Below, piece by piece: positions 8,647-17,001 of a stretch of 64,000 nucleotides of DNA. The notes beneath the pieces were generated by a model, which did no database searches, was not told the origin of the DNA, and saw only the letters and a program-made list of their open reading frames with translations. Within the stretch, counting starts at the first letter, position 1; every line of letters starts with the position of its first letter. The position numbers were made by a program, and so were the translations under genes. Origin of the DNA: Kosakonia sacchari SP1 (GTDB taxonomy: Bacteria; Pseudomonadota; Gammaproteobacteria; Enterobacterales; Enterobacteriaceae); assembly GCF_000300455.3 (NCBI RefSeq), contig NZ_CP007215.2:1426001-1490000 (forward strand), read 5' to 3'.

Positions 8647-8804
8647 TGTTTTCTCCGTGTTAATGGCTAAAAGCAGCACGATGAGGTGTCACAAGGGTTT
8701 GTCATGGTTTCGCGCAAATGGCCTTTTTCCTGATTTTTCACAACAACCAGGCAGCAGATCGGTTACACTCGCGGCACAGAAAAGCCACATGACAGGAGGT
8801 TTAT

Positions 8805-9065
8805 ATGCTGGAAAAATTGCGTACCCGCGAGGGGAAAAAATTTATCATTGCGGTGGTGATTGTATTCCTGGTTGCCGTGAGCGTCATTTCGAAAGTGACC
8901 TTCGAGGGCGTTGAAGATCAGTACAATTTGCCGATGGAATCCTGGACGGTAACGATGTTTATCATGCAGGGCGCATGGGTTGCCATCTACAGTCTGATGT
9001 TCACCATCATTGGTTCGCTCCCTTTTGGGTTCTATTTCCTCGGCCCGAAAGACGATCGCGGCTAA
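8805..9065 (+). CDS. DUF2534 small membrane protein (YnaJ-like)
   Basis: This 86-residue protein resembles E. coli YnaJ (DUF2534). It has a short basic N-terminus (R-E-G-K-K-F), a first transmembrane helix (about residues 13-29), an exposed segment with E-D-Q-Y-N-L-P, and a second helix (about 48-80) ending Y-F-L-G-P-K-D-D. The Shine-Dalgarno sequence (CAGGAGGT) is excellent. Function is unknown; E. coli YnaJ is an uncharacterised inner-membrane protein. It is transcribed alone, divergently from the Nudix gene. Confidence 0.85.
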   Translation: MLEKLRTREGKKFIIAVVIVFLVAVSVISKVTFEGVEDQYNLPMESWTVTMFIMQGAWVAIYSLMFTIIGSLPFGFYFLGPKDDRG

Positions 9066-9276
9066 TCCCTCCCGCCCTGGCGTGCTGCCGGGGCTGCCTC
9101 TCTTGCGTTCTTGAGCCTTAATCGAAATCGTGATCTCTCGCGTCCTCAGCGTAAAGCTCTGTTGTAATCCACGGCGACCGACAAGTTAACTGCCACTACA
9201 TTCCCTGGTCCATGCAGGCTGCCGTTTCTCGCTTTAAAAAGCGTTTTTACCGCGCAATAACACTTTCACTAACAAT

Positions 9277-9303
9277 TAAAGATCAAAAAATAACCGCCGA
9301 TAG
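9277..9303 (+). promoter_or_regulatory. Sigma-28 (FliA) promoter for the chemoreceptor gene
   Basis: TAAA (9277-9280), exactly 15 bases, then GCCGATAG (9296-9303) match the enterobacterial flagellar consensus TAAA-N15-GCCGATAA in all but the last base. It lies 65 bases before the chemoreceptor start, which places that gene in the late flagellar regulon. The rest of the 303-base gap (9066-9368) shows nothing else I can support. Confidence 0.85.
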
Positions 9304-9368
9304 AGATCTCACAGGGAGTTCGTGCTGAAAGGAAGATGATGTAAAAGGCTGACTCCAGGAGAGCCGTA

Positions 9369-11309
9369 ATGGCCAGAGAATTTGTGACCAAAAAAATGAG
9401 CACCCGCGCGCAAATGTTGCTGACGGGAGCCATCACCATCACCCTCGGTTTTGTGGTAACCATCGGGGTACTGAGCTGGCAGTCCAGCAGTGAACAAAAA
9501 CACCTCGCCGAACAATATCTGCAAAAAATTGCGGAAAGCCAGGCGCTGACTGTCCAGCAACAGCTGAATTATGCCCGTGATGTGGCGCATAACCTCGGTC
9601 ACAGTATGATTGCCTTGCCAGAAGCCGGGATAACTGACCGCCAGGCGGCAGATAAACTGCTTATCTCCGCCCTGCGCGATAATCCTGACTATCTCTCTAT
9701 CTCGGTTATTTTTGAAGACAACGCTTATGACGGTCGCGATGCCGAGTTCGCGGATAAACCCGATCAGGCACCCAAAGGCCGCTACGCCTTCTTTGTCGAT
9801 CACGATCAATCCGGTAATTTTAAGCTCCACCCGTTAACATCGATCTTTACGCCAGGTCAGGGCGACTACTATCTGCTGCCGCAAAAAAGCCAGAAAGACA
9901 CGTTAATTGAGCCTTACAGCTATGCCTATAACGGTGTGCCGACGCTGCTGACCTCAGTGGCAGCACCGATTGTCAGCGGTGGCAAACTGCATGCCGTTGT
10001 GACATCGGATATCTCGCTGGCCTCATTGCAGCAGAAAGTGAATCAGATTAAGCCGTGGGAAGGGGGCGGCTATGCGGTGCTGCTCTCTACTGCCGGGAAG
10101 GTGATTTCCTACCCGGATAAAAACCTGACCAGCAAGCCGTACCCCGGTAAAACGGATGGCTTTACCAGTAATGTGGTGGAACAAGATGATCCGATCCTCG
10201 GCGAAAAAGCGCTGATTACCTGGCAACCAGTGTCAATCGGCAACAGTACCGATAACTGGTATCTCGGCGTCGTTGCGCCGGTGAGTTCGGTGATGGCGGC
10301 GGCCAACCGTCAACTGACGTACGCCATTGTTCTGGGGGTTATCAGCATTCTGTTGGTGTGTACGCTGCTCGGCCTGATCTTCAGCCGTAAAGTGTTGAAA
10401 CCGATTGGTGGCGAGCCGCTGGAAGGGGCGAATATCGCCCTAGCGGTTGCGGACGGCAAACTCGATAACACCATCCCGGTGAAAGGTAACGATCGCAGCA
10501 GCCTATTCTATGCCCTGCATACCATGCAGGCGCAGCTACGGCAGATTGTCGGGCAGATCAAAGAAGCCAGTGACTCAGTGCGTCAGGGGGCCGGCGAGAT
10601 TGTCAGCGGCAACATTAACCTCTCTTCACGTACTGAACAGCAGGCTGCAGCGCTGGAGCAGACCGCCGCCAGTATGGAGCAGTTTAGCGCCACGGTGAAA
10701 CATAACGCCGCCAACGCCCACCAGGCGACGGCGCTGACCGCCAATGCCACGCAAATTGCCAGCCGGGGTGAAACGCTGGTCGGCCAGGTAGTGGAAACGA
10801 TGGCGAAAATTGACGACAGCGCGAAGAAAATCGGCGATATCACGGCGATCATCAACAGCATCGCTTTCCAGACCAATATCCTGGCGTTGAACGCCGCGGT
10901 AGAGGCGGCGCGTGCTGGTGAACAAGGGCGTGGCTTTGCGGTGGTGGCGTCTGAAGTGCGCAACCTGGCGCAGCGCAGCGCCGATGCGGTCAAAGATATC
11001 GGCGCGTTGATTGAGGAGTCCAGCAAACGCGTCGAAGCCGGGGTGCAGCTGGTGAACGACGCCGGTCACACCATGCAGGAGATGACGCAGGCGGTGAATT
11101 CCGTGCAGACCATCATCAATGAGATTGTCAGCGCCTCGGATGAGCAGGCCAAAGGCATTAGCCAGGTGACAATTGCCGTCAATGAAATGGACGGGGTCAC
11201 GCAACAAAACGCCTCGCTGGTGCAGCAAATGGCTGCGGCAGCAACTTCACTTGAAGATCAGGCGCAGCAACTGGCGCAGACGGTGCATCAGTTCCGCCTC
11301 GAAGCGTAA
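9369..11309 (+). CDS. Methyl-accepting chemotaxis protein with double-Cache sensor
   Basis: This 646-residue chemoreceptor has an N-terminal transmembrane helix (about residues 14-36), a large periplasmic dCache-type sensor (about 40-310), a second transmembrane helix (about 315-338), a HAMP domain, and a cytoplasmic signalling domain. The hairpin tip has the canonical [20 protein letters not shown]. The C-terminus ends F-R-L-E-A, so the CheR/CheB-tethering pentapeptide (N-W-E-T-F type) of Tar and Tsr is missing. The sensor does not show the R-x-W-Y arrangement of amino-acid-binding dCache domains, so the ligand is probably of another class. Expression should depend on FliA from the promoter upstream. 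Confidence 0.9.
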   Translation: MAREFVTKKMSTRAQMLLTGAITITLGFVVTIGVLSWQSSSEQKHLAEQYLQKIAESQALTVQQQLNYARDVAHNLGHSMIALPEAGITDRQAADKLLISALRDNPDYLSISVIFEDNAYDGRDAEFADKPDQAPKGRYAFFVDHDQSGNFKLHPLTSIFTPGQGDYYLLPQKSQKDTLIEPYSYAYNGVPTLLTSVAAPIVSGGKLHAVVTSDISLASLQQKVNQIKPWEGGGYAVLLSTAGKVISYPDKNLTSKPYPGKTDGFTSNVVEQDDPILGEKALITWQPVSIGNSTDNWYLGVVAPVSSVMAAANRQLTYAIVLGVISILLVCTLLGLIFSRKVLKPIGGEPLEGANIALAVADGKLDNTIPVKGNDRSSLFYALHTMQAQLRQIVGQIKEASDSVRQGAGEIVSGNINLSSRTEQQAAALEQTAASMEQFSATVKHNAANAHQATALTANATQIASRGETLVGQVVETMAKIDDSAKKIGDITAIINSIAFQTNILALNAAVEAARAGEQGRGFAVVASEVRNLAQRSADAVKDIGALIEESSKRVEAGVQLVNDAGHTMQEMTQAVNSVQTIINEIVSASDEQAKGISQVTIAVNEMDGVTQQNASLVQQMAAAATSLEDQAQQLAQTVHQFRLEA

Positions 11310-11317
11310 CCTCAACA

Positions 11318-11340
11318 GGGAGCCTGGCAACAGGCTCTCT
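11318..11340 (+). terminator. Hairpin after the chemoreceptor gene
   Basis: GAGCCTG and CAGGCTC (loop GCAA) form a seven-base-pair stem 8 bases after the chemoreceptor stop. The following T content (CTGCCTTTCTT) is weak, so termination strength is uncertain. Confidence 0.5.
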
Positions 11341-11347
11341 GCCTTTC

Positions 11348-11734
11348 TTAACTGGCAACCAGTTCGATACGGTTATTATCCGGGTCCAGAATCACGGCTT
11401 CATAAAAACCATCCCCCGTCCATCGCGCAGCGCTGGCTAACCGGCCCTGCTGACGGGCTTTTTCTGCCATCTCATCCACCGCCCCGACATCTCCGACATT
11501 AATTGCAATGTGCGCCCAGCCAACAAATTCTGCGGCGTTCGGCGCATCGGCCAGCTCCGGCACGGTCATGAGTTCAATGGTTGGCCCGTTGTGCAGTGAC
11601 ATAAAATAGGATGCAAAACCGGCGCGGTTTTGACTGACATATTTCTTATTGCTGGTGGCGGAAAAAAAGTCGCGCCAAAATGCGCGCTGTGCGTCGAGAT
11701 GGCGTGTCCAGAGTGCGACATGGGCAATGTTCAA
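11348..11734 (-). CDS. VOC-family (glyoxalase/bleomycin-resistance fold) protein
   Basis: This 128-residue protein shows the paired beta-alpha-beta-beta-beta pattern of the vicinal oxygen chelate family: H-V-A-L-W at the start, I-E-L-M-T near residue 53, W-A-H-I-A-I-N-V near 72, and the terminal L-D-P-D-N-N-R-I-E-L-V. The candidate metal ligands (His5, Glu54, His74, Glu near 124) fit a lactoylglutathione-lyase-like site, but substrates vary widely in this family. The start codon is TTG, supported by GGAGGT four bases upstream; there is no ATG nearby. It is monocistronic and convergent with the chemoreceptor. Confidence 0.8.
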   Translation of the reverse strand: MNIAHVALWTRHLDAQRAFWRDFFSATSNKKYVSQNRAGFASYFMSLHNGPTIELMTVPELADAPNAAEFVGWAHIAINVGDVGAVDEMAEKARQQGRLASAARWTGDGFYEAVILDPDNNRIELVAS

Positions 11735-11831
11735 GGTGACCTCCAGGGCGTAGGGGTTGTTAATTGACAGCGTGATGCATTTGCATGATTATGCTCATTA
11801 TTGCTCGATGTGGATTTTATAAAGAGGATTT

Positions 11832-12602
11832 ATGCTCGATTATGCAGCTTTCCCGGACCAACGACAAGATCTGATCCGCCAGCGTCTTCAGGCGCAGGGA
11901 CGGGTAGTCTGTGCGGAGTTAGCCGTTGAATTGCAGGTTTCTGAGCACACCATTCGCCGCGATTTGCAGGAACTGAGTAAAGCGGGAGTCTGCAAAAAGG
12001 TCTATGGCGGCGCGGTATTGCAACTGGCGACCGCCGGGAGCTTTACGCAAAGAAAAGAGCAGGATCGAGCAACAAAAAGCCTCCTCGCGCAACGCTGCGT
12101 GCAACTGCTTAAACCCGGCACCTGCATCTTTATTGATACCGGTACCACCAACCTTGAGCTGGCGAGAGCACTGCCGCCAGAGTTAAACCTGACAGTAGTG
12201 ACTAACTCACCGGAAATCGCCGCTGTTGCGTGTAAACATCCGCGCTGCGAAGTGATCATGCTGGGGGGGCTGGTGCAGAGCAGCACTGGCGGTTGCGTCG
12301 GCGCACCGGCCATCAGTCAGCTTAACGGGATCATTTTCGATCAGGCGTTTATCGGTGGCTGCGCAATGTCGCCGGAAATGGGGCTGAGTGGATTTGATTA
12401 CGCCGACTGCGAATTTAAAAAGGCGGTGATCGCCCGCAGCAACCAGGTGGTGGTGGCATTAACGGCAAATAAGATCCCGGCCGTCGCCCGTTACATTGTG
12501 GCTGCCAGCCAGCAGATCGATGTGCTGGTGGTCGAAACCGATCTCAGCAAAGCGCTGCATCAATCCTTTCGCGCAGAGGATATTGAGATCCTGACGGTTT
12601 AA
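11832..12602 (+). CDS. DeoR-family transcriptional regulator
   Basis: This 256-residue protein has the DeoR helix-turn-helix at the N-terminus (residues 12-66; V-S-E-H-T-I-R-R-D-L-Q-E-L) and the DeoR C-terminal sugar-phosphate sensor domain (D-T-G-T-T-N-L-E-L near residue 100, G-G-x6-G near 145, D-x-A-F-I-G near 173). Such proteins usually repress sugar or nucleoside catabolism genes and respond to a phosphorylated sugar. No sugar operon is adjacent; pheP begins 107 bases downstream in the same direction, so the target is unknown. AGAGGA precedes the start. Confidence 0.85.
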   Translation: MLDYAAFPDQRQDLIRQRLQAQGRVVCAELAVELQVSEHTIRRDLQELSKAGVCKKVYGGAVLQLATAGSFTQRKEQDRATKSLLAQRCVQLLKPGTCIFIDTGTTNLELARALPPELNLTVVTNSPEIAAVACKHPRCEVIMLGGLVQSSTGGCVGAPAISQLNGIIFDQAFIGGCAMSPEMGLSGFDYADCEFKKAVIARSNQVVVALTANKIPAVARYIVAASQQIDVLVVETDLSKALHQSFRAEDIEILTV

Positions 12603-12677
12603 ACGCAAGTGCACGTTTTGCGCGTTGCCGCTTAGGGTTCATTTCTTGCCAGCCCACAACGGAGATGTTAAAAGGTG

Positions 12678-12703
12678 CCCCTTTAAATGAAACCACAAAG
12701 GGG
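12678..12703 (+). promoter_or_regulatory. Hairpin overlapping the pheP ribosome-binding region
   Basis: CCCCTTT (12678-12684) and AAAGGGG (12697-12703) form a perfect seven-base-pair stem with a 12-base loop. It ends one base before the AAGGA Shine-Dalgarno core of pheP, so it could affect translation initiation. In E. coli pheP is controlled by TyrR; I saw no clear TyrR box in the 107-base gap. Confidence 0.4.
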
Positions 12704-12709
12704 AAGGAC

Positions 12710-14107
12710 GTGAAAAACGCGTCACAGGCAGCGGGAAGCAGCACCGATGCCGCGTCGGAAGCAGGGCCGACACTACAACGAGGTTTAAAAAACCGCCATA
12801 TTCAGCTGATTGCGCTGGGCGGCGCGATTGGCACCGGCCTTTTTCTGGGCATTGGCCCCGCGATTCAGATGGCCGGGCCAGCCGTGTTGCTGGGCTACGG
12901 CATTGCCGGCGTTATCGCTTTTCTGATTATGCGCCAGCTTGGTGAAATGGTGGTTGAAGAGCCGGTGTCCGGTTCATTTTCCCATTTTGCCTATAAATAC
13001 TGGGGGCCGTTCGCGGGCTTTCTTTCTGGCTGGAACTACTGGGCGATGTTTGTGCTGGTGGGAATGGCGGAACTGACCGCCGCCGGTATTTACATGCAGT
13101 ACTGGTTCCCGGACGTGCCAACCTGGATTTGGGCCGCCGCTTTCTTTGTCATCATCAACGCCGTCAACCTCGTTAACGTGCGCTTGTATGGCGAAACCGA
13201 GTTCTGGTTTGCGCTGATTAAAGTGCTGGCGATTATCGGCATGATTGGTTTTGGCTTGTGGATGCTGTTTACCGGCCATGGCGGTGAGCGCGCCAGCTTC
13301 GATAACCTCTGGCGCTATAACGGCTTTTTCGCCACCGGCTGGCACGGGCTTATTCTCGCGCTGGCAGTGATTATGTTCTCTTTTGGCGGCCTGGAGCTGA
13401 TCGGCATTACCGCCGCCGAAGCCAGCGAGCCGCACACCACCATTCCGAAAGCGGTGAACCAGGTCGTGTACCGCATTTTACTCTTCTATATCGGCTCGCT
13501 GGTCGTGCTACTGGCGCTTTATCCGTGGATTGACGTCAAAGCCAACAGCAGCCCGTTTGTGATGATTTTCCACGAACTGGACAGCAATCTGGTGGCATCT
13601 GCGCTCAATTTCGTCATTCTGGTGGCTTCCCTGTCAGTCTATAACAGCGGTGTCTATTCCAATAGCCGTATGCTGTTTGGTTTGTCGGTACAGGGCAACG
13701 CACCGGCGTTTTTAACACGCGTCAGCCGCCGTGGCGTGCCGGTGAATTCCCTGTTCCTCTCAGGAGCTATCACCTCGCTGGTGGTATTGGTTAACTATCT
13801 GCTACCGCAAAAAGCCTTCGCCATGCTGATGGCGCTGGTGGTGGCGACGTTGCTGCTGAACTGGATCATGATTTCGCTGGCGCACCTGAAATTCCGCGCG
13901 GCGATGCGCCGCAAAGGGCGCGATCCGCAGTTTAAAGCGCTGCTCTTCCCGGCGGGCAACTATCTGTGCATTGGCTTCATGCTGATGATCCTGGTTTTGA
14001 TGTGCACGATGGACGATATGCGCCTGTCAGCGGTGTTGCTGCCGGTGTGGATTGTGTTCCTGTTTGTCGCTTTCAAACTGCTGCGTCGCACGCCGAAGCG
14101 CGGGTAA
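12710..14107 (+). CDS. pheP: Phenylalanine-specific permease
   Basis: This 465-residue protein is nearly identical in pattern to E. coli PheP, a 12-helix amino acid/polyamine/organocation transporter that takes up phenylalanine with protons across the inner membrane. The family signature G-G-A-I-G-T-G-L-F-L-G-I-G begins around residue 39, and the L-Y-G-E-T-E-F-W-F-A segment is intact. I chose the GTG at 12710 because V-K-N-A-S aligns with the E. coli start M-K-N-A-S and has GGGGAAGGA upstream; an in-frame ATG at 12665 would add 15 atypical residues. Length is close to the E. coli 458. It stands alone after the DeoR gene. Confidence 0.93.
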   Translation: MKNASQAAGSSTDAASEAGPTLQRGLKNRHIQLIALGGAIGTGLFLGIGPAIQMAGPAVLLGYGIAGVIAFLIMRQLGEMVVEEPVSGSFSHFAYKYWGPFAGFLSGWNYWAMFVLVGMAELTAAGIYMQYWFPDVPTWIWAAAFFVIINAVNLVNVRLYGETEFWFALIKVLAIIGMIGFGLWMLFTGHGGERASFDNLWRYNGFFATGWHGLILALAVIMFSFGGLELIGITAAEASEPHTTIPKAVNQVVYRILLFYIGSLVVLLALYPWIDVKANSSPFVMIFHELDSNLVASALNFVILVASLSVYNSGVYSNSRMLFGLSVQGNAPAFLTRVSRRGVPVNSLFLSGAITSLVVLVNYLLPQKAFAMLMALVVATLLLNWIMISLAHLKFRAAMRRKGRDPQFKALLFPAGNYLCIGFMLMILVLMCTMDDMRLSAVLLPVWIVFLFVAFKLLRRTPKRG

Positions 14108-14128
14108 CTCACACGATTCCCTATCAGA

Positions 14129-14152
14129 TCCGGTGGGCTGCGGCCTGCCGGA
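14129..14152. repeat. REP-like palindrome after pheP
   Basis: TCCGG...CCGGA with a GC-rich interior (GGGCTGCGGCC) 22 bases after pheP resembles the palindromic units found in enterobacterial intergenic regions. A single copy, so assignment is tentative. Confidence 0.35.
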
Positions 14153-14224
14153 CGGGGGATGATGTCTATGTCTAAACTGTGATAGCCTCGGGTCTTATGG
14201 TCAATCGCAGAATATATTGTTGTT

Positions 14225-15205
14225 ATGTCCATTCAGAAAATTGCCAGGATGGCGGGCGTTTCCGTTGCAACGGTTTCACGGGTGTTGAATAACAGCGAAT
14301 CAGTGAAGCCGAAAAATCGCGAACGCGTATTGCAGGCCATCAAGGCGTGCCAGTACCAACCCAACTTATTAGCCCGCCAGTTGCGCACTGCGCGCAGCTC
14401 AATGATTCTGGTGTTGGTCTCTAACATCGCTAACCCGTTTTGCGCCGAAGTGGTGAAGGGCATTGAAGAAGAGGCGGAAAAAAACGGGTATCGCATCCTG
14501 CTGTGTAACTCCGGTGCAGATATAGCGCGCTCGCGCTCAGCGCTCAAATTGCTGTCGGGCAAGATTGTTGACGGCATCATCACCATGGATGCATGTGCGA
14601 AATTGCCGGAACTGGCCACCATGATTGGCGCTGCGCCCTGGGTGCAATGTGCCGAGTACGCCGATAACGGCGACGTCTCCTGCGTCGGCATTAATGATGT
14701 CGACGCCGCCTGCTGCGTGATTGACCGCTTAGTTGAGCGCGGCTGCCAGCGCATTGCCATGATTAACCACGATCTGAGTTATAAATATGCCCGGCTGCGT
14801 GAACGCGGCTATCGGAGCGGTTTACAGGCAAAACACCTGGGCTATGAAAACGTGGCGTACGCCCGCGATTTGAGTTTCAGCGCCGGGAAAACCGCGATGC
14901 AGCACCTGCTAAGTGCGCCGGAACGTCCGGATGCGGTGTTTGCCGTTTCCGATACGCTGGCCGCCGGGGCGCTGCTGGCGATCCATGAAGCCGGGCTGAC
15001 AATGCCGCAGGATATCGCAGTGGTCGGTTTCGATGGCACTGAACTGGCAGAGATGGTTACCCCGCCGCTCAGCACCATTGAGCAACCTTCGCAGGCGATG
15101 GGGCGCGAAGCCGTCCGGCTGTTGCTGAACCGCATTGATAACCCGGACAGCCTGCCAGAAAGCGTAATCATGGACTGGCGTTATATTTCCCGCGCCAGCG
15201 CCTGA
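14225..15205 (+). CDS. LacI-family regulator (CytR-like)
   Basis: This 326-residue protein has the LacI helix-turn-helix at residues 3-22 (I-A-R-M-A-G-V-S-V-A-T-V-S-R-V-L-N), the hinge region with L-A-R-Q-L-R-T, and a periplasmic-binding-protein-like core with A-N-P-F-C-A-E-V-V-K-G-I-E near residue 70 and V-V-G-F-D-G-T-E-L-A near residue 265. It is similar in size and motifs to CytR but is not in the cytR chromosomal neighbourhood, so it is probably a paralogue of unknown target. An intrinsic terminator follows it, separating it from the DMT transporter gene. Confidence 0.85.
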   Translation: MSIQKIARMAGVSVATVSRVLNNSESVKPKNRERVLQAIKACQYQPNLLARQLRTARSSMILVLVSNIANPFCAEVVKGIEEEAEKNGYRILLCNSGADIARSRSALKLLSGKIVDGIITMDACAKLPELATMIGAAPWVQCAEYADNGDVSCVGINDVDAACCVIDRLVERGCQRIAMINHDLSYKYARLRERGYRSGLQAKHLGYENVAYARDLSFSAGKTAMQHLLSAPERPDAVFAVSDTLAAGALLAIHEAGLTMPQDIAVVGFDGTELAEMVTPPLSTIEQPSQAMGREAVRLLLNRIDNPDSLPESVIMDWRYISRASA

Positions 15206-15235
15206 CATTTCAGGCATGATGTCCGTAAAGATTTC

Positions 15236-15259
15236 GCCAGCCGCCGCGCTGGCTTTTTT
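15236..15259 (+). terminator. Intrinsic terminator after the LacI-family gene
   Basis: GCCAGC, a six-base loop (CGCCGC), GCTGGC and a run of six T form a standard rho-independent terminator. Confidence 0.8.
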
Positions 15260-15279
15260 ATTGCTCAGGGAGCCTTGCC

Positions 15280-16149
15280 ATGACCCGGCAACGACAAGCT
15301 GATTTATTTCTGGTTCTGACCACAGTGATCGCCGCCTGCGGGTGGATTTTCTCGCGCGAAGCCATTAGCGGGATGCCGGTTTTCGCCTTCCTTGGGCTGC
15401 GCTTTTTTGGCGCGGCGCTGGTGCTGTTGCCGTTTTGCCGTGGGCAACGCATTGCGCTGGAAAAAGTGCGCCAGGTAGTGATAAGCGGATTATGGATGGC
15501 GCTCAACCTCTGCCTGTGGATCTGGTCGGTGTCGACCACGCCATCGCTGGGCGAGGGGGCATTTATCATGAGCCTGTCGATGCTGTTCGTGCCGCTGGTG
15601 GCCTGGGTGATGCTAAAAAACCGCCCGGCGCGCGCCTACTGGGAATGTTTGCCGGTTGCCATTGTTGGCTTAGCGCTGCTGAGCCTGCACATGCCCATCA
15701 CGTTTCATGCCAGCCAGGGCTGGTTTTTGCTGACGGCGTTCGTGCAGTCGATCTATTTTTGCTACACCAGCCGTTGTGCCAGAGAAGTACCGCTGCTGCC
15801 GCTCACGGCGGTACAACTGGCGATCACCGGCATTGCCGGGCTGGTGATTTCTGCGTTGTTTGAGTCCTGGACGCAACCCTTTACCAGCACCACGGCGATG
15901 TGGCTGGCGGCAAGCATTTTAATTGCCACCAGCCTGCGCTTTGGCTTGCAACTACAAGGGCAAAAATATGCCGCTGTCGCCAGCGCGGCCATCATTATGG
16001 TACTGGAGCCGCTACTGACGGTGATTGCCGCTTCGATTTGGTACGGTGAGCGCTTACCGCTACAAAAAATCCTTGGCGGTGTGTTGATCCTGCTGGCGCA
16101 GATTTGGTTCCGCTGGCGGATGATTACGCGTTTACCGTCAAAGCCGTAA
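15280..16149 (+). CDS. DMT-superfamily (EamA) transporter
   Basis: This 289-residue inner-membrane protein has about ten hydrophobic helices arranged as two EamA repeats, with the second-repeat signature L-E-P-L-L-T-V-I-A-A-S-I-W-Y-G-E near residue 246. Members export or import amino acids, sugars or other metabolites; the substrate is not predictable. It overlaps the 3' end of the convergent PhzF-family gene by 12 bases. Confidence 0.85.
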   Translation: MTRQRQADLFLVLTTVIAACGWIFSREAISGMPVFAFLGLRFFGAALVLLPFCRGQRIALEKVRQVVISGLWMALNLCLWIWSVSTTPSLGEGAFIMSLSMLFVPLVAWVMLKNRPARAYWECLPVAIVGLALLSLHMPITFHASQGWFLLTAFVQSIYFCYTSRCAREVPLLPLTAVQLAITGIAGLVISALFESWTQPFTSTTAMWLAASILIATSLRFGLQLQGQKYAAVASAAIIMVLEPLLTVIAASIWYGERLPLQKILGGVLILLAQIWFRWRMITRLPSKP

Positions 16150-16935
16150 CGTTCCAGCCAGCACCGTATGCGCGCCGCCGCCGATCAGCACGCGTCCCTT
16201 TTCCCTGAGCGCCAGCGCTAAAACGCCGCCGCGCGTTGAGGCCTGGTAGGCGGTAAGCGAGCGCTTACCCAGCCGCGCCGACCAGTAGGCCGCCAGCGCA
16301 CAGTGCGCAGAGCCGGTCACCGGATCCTCATTCACTCCTACCCACGGGGCGAAGTAGCGCGACACGCAATCATACTCATCCTGACCGGGCGCGGTGACTG
16401 CCACGCCGCGGCCTGGTAAGGCGCGAAGCGCCGCAAAAGCAGGTTTGAGTGCGTAAACTAACTGCGCATCCTCGATCACCACCAGTTGTTTCGCGCCGAA
16501 CAAACCGTAACCACGCACCTGTTCATGCGCCAGCCCGAGTGCCTTCAGTAATTCCGCTGGCGCTTCGGGTTCCATTTGCGGTGTCAGTAGCGGGAAATCA
16601 AGCTCAATGCCTTGCGCCACGGCGGTTGCCGTCAGCGGGCCAGAAAGGGTGTGAAAGGTGATAGCATCGCCTTCGGCAAGCCGCCCGTTCTGGCGCAGAA
16701 TATGCGCGGTTGCCAGCGTGCCGTGGCCGCATAAATCAACTTCGGCCTGCGGCGTAAACCAGCGCAGGTTATTGTCCGCAAGGTTTAAAAACGCGGTTTC
16801 GGATACCGCCATCTCTTCGGCTATCTGCTGCATTAACGCAGCTTCCAGCCCCTGCGGTGTAATACATACCGCTGCCGGGTTACCGGAAAAAGGCCGCGTA
16901 CTGAACGCATCCACCTGGTAAATATCAAGTTCCAC
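16138..16935 (-). CDS. PhzF-family isomerase (YddE-like)
   Basis: This 265-residue protein belongs to the PhzF/diaminopimelate-epimerase-fold family. It contains the hallmark F-S-G-N-P-A-A-V near residue 17, the catalytic-glutamate segment V-S-E-T-A-F-L (Glu about 45), D-L-C-G-H-G-T-L-A-T-A near 67, and E-D-P-V-T-G-S-A-H-C-A-L near 209. PhzF itself isomerises a phenazine precursor, but solitary homologues like this one and E. coli YddE have no established substrate. No phenazine genes are present. It is monocistronic, convergent with the DMT transporter gene. Confidence 0.87.
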   Translation of the reverse strand: MELDIYQVDAFSTRPFSGNPAAVCITPQGLEAALMQQIAEEMAVSETAFLNLADNNLRWFTPQAEVDLCGHGTLATAHILRQNGRLAEGDAITFHTLSGPLTATAVAQGIELDFPLLTPQMEPEAPAELLKALGLAHEQVRGYGLFGAKQLVVIEDAQLVYALKPAFAALRALPGRGVAVTAPGQDEYDCVSRYFAPWVGVNEDPVTGSAHCALAAYWSARLGKRSLTAYQASTRGGVLALALREKGRVLIGGGAHTVLAGTLRL

Positions 16936-17001
16936 TACGGCGCTCCCTTTGTTAACAAGGGGATAACATTATCCCCTTTTTACGCCTGCGGATAGCGCTA
17001 A

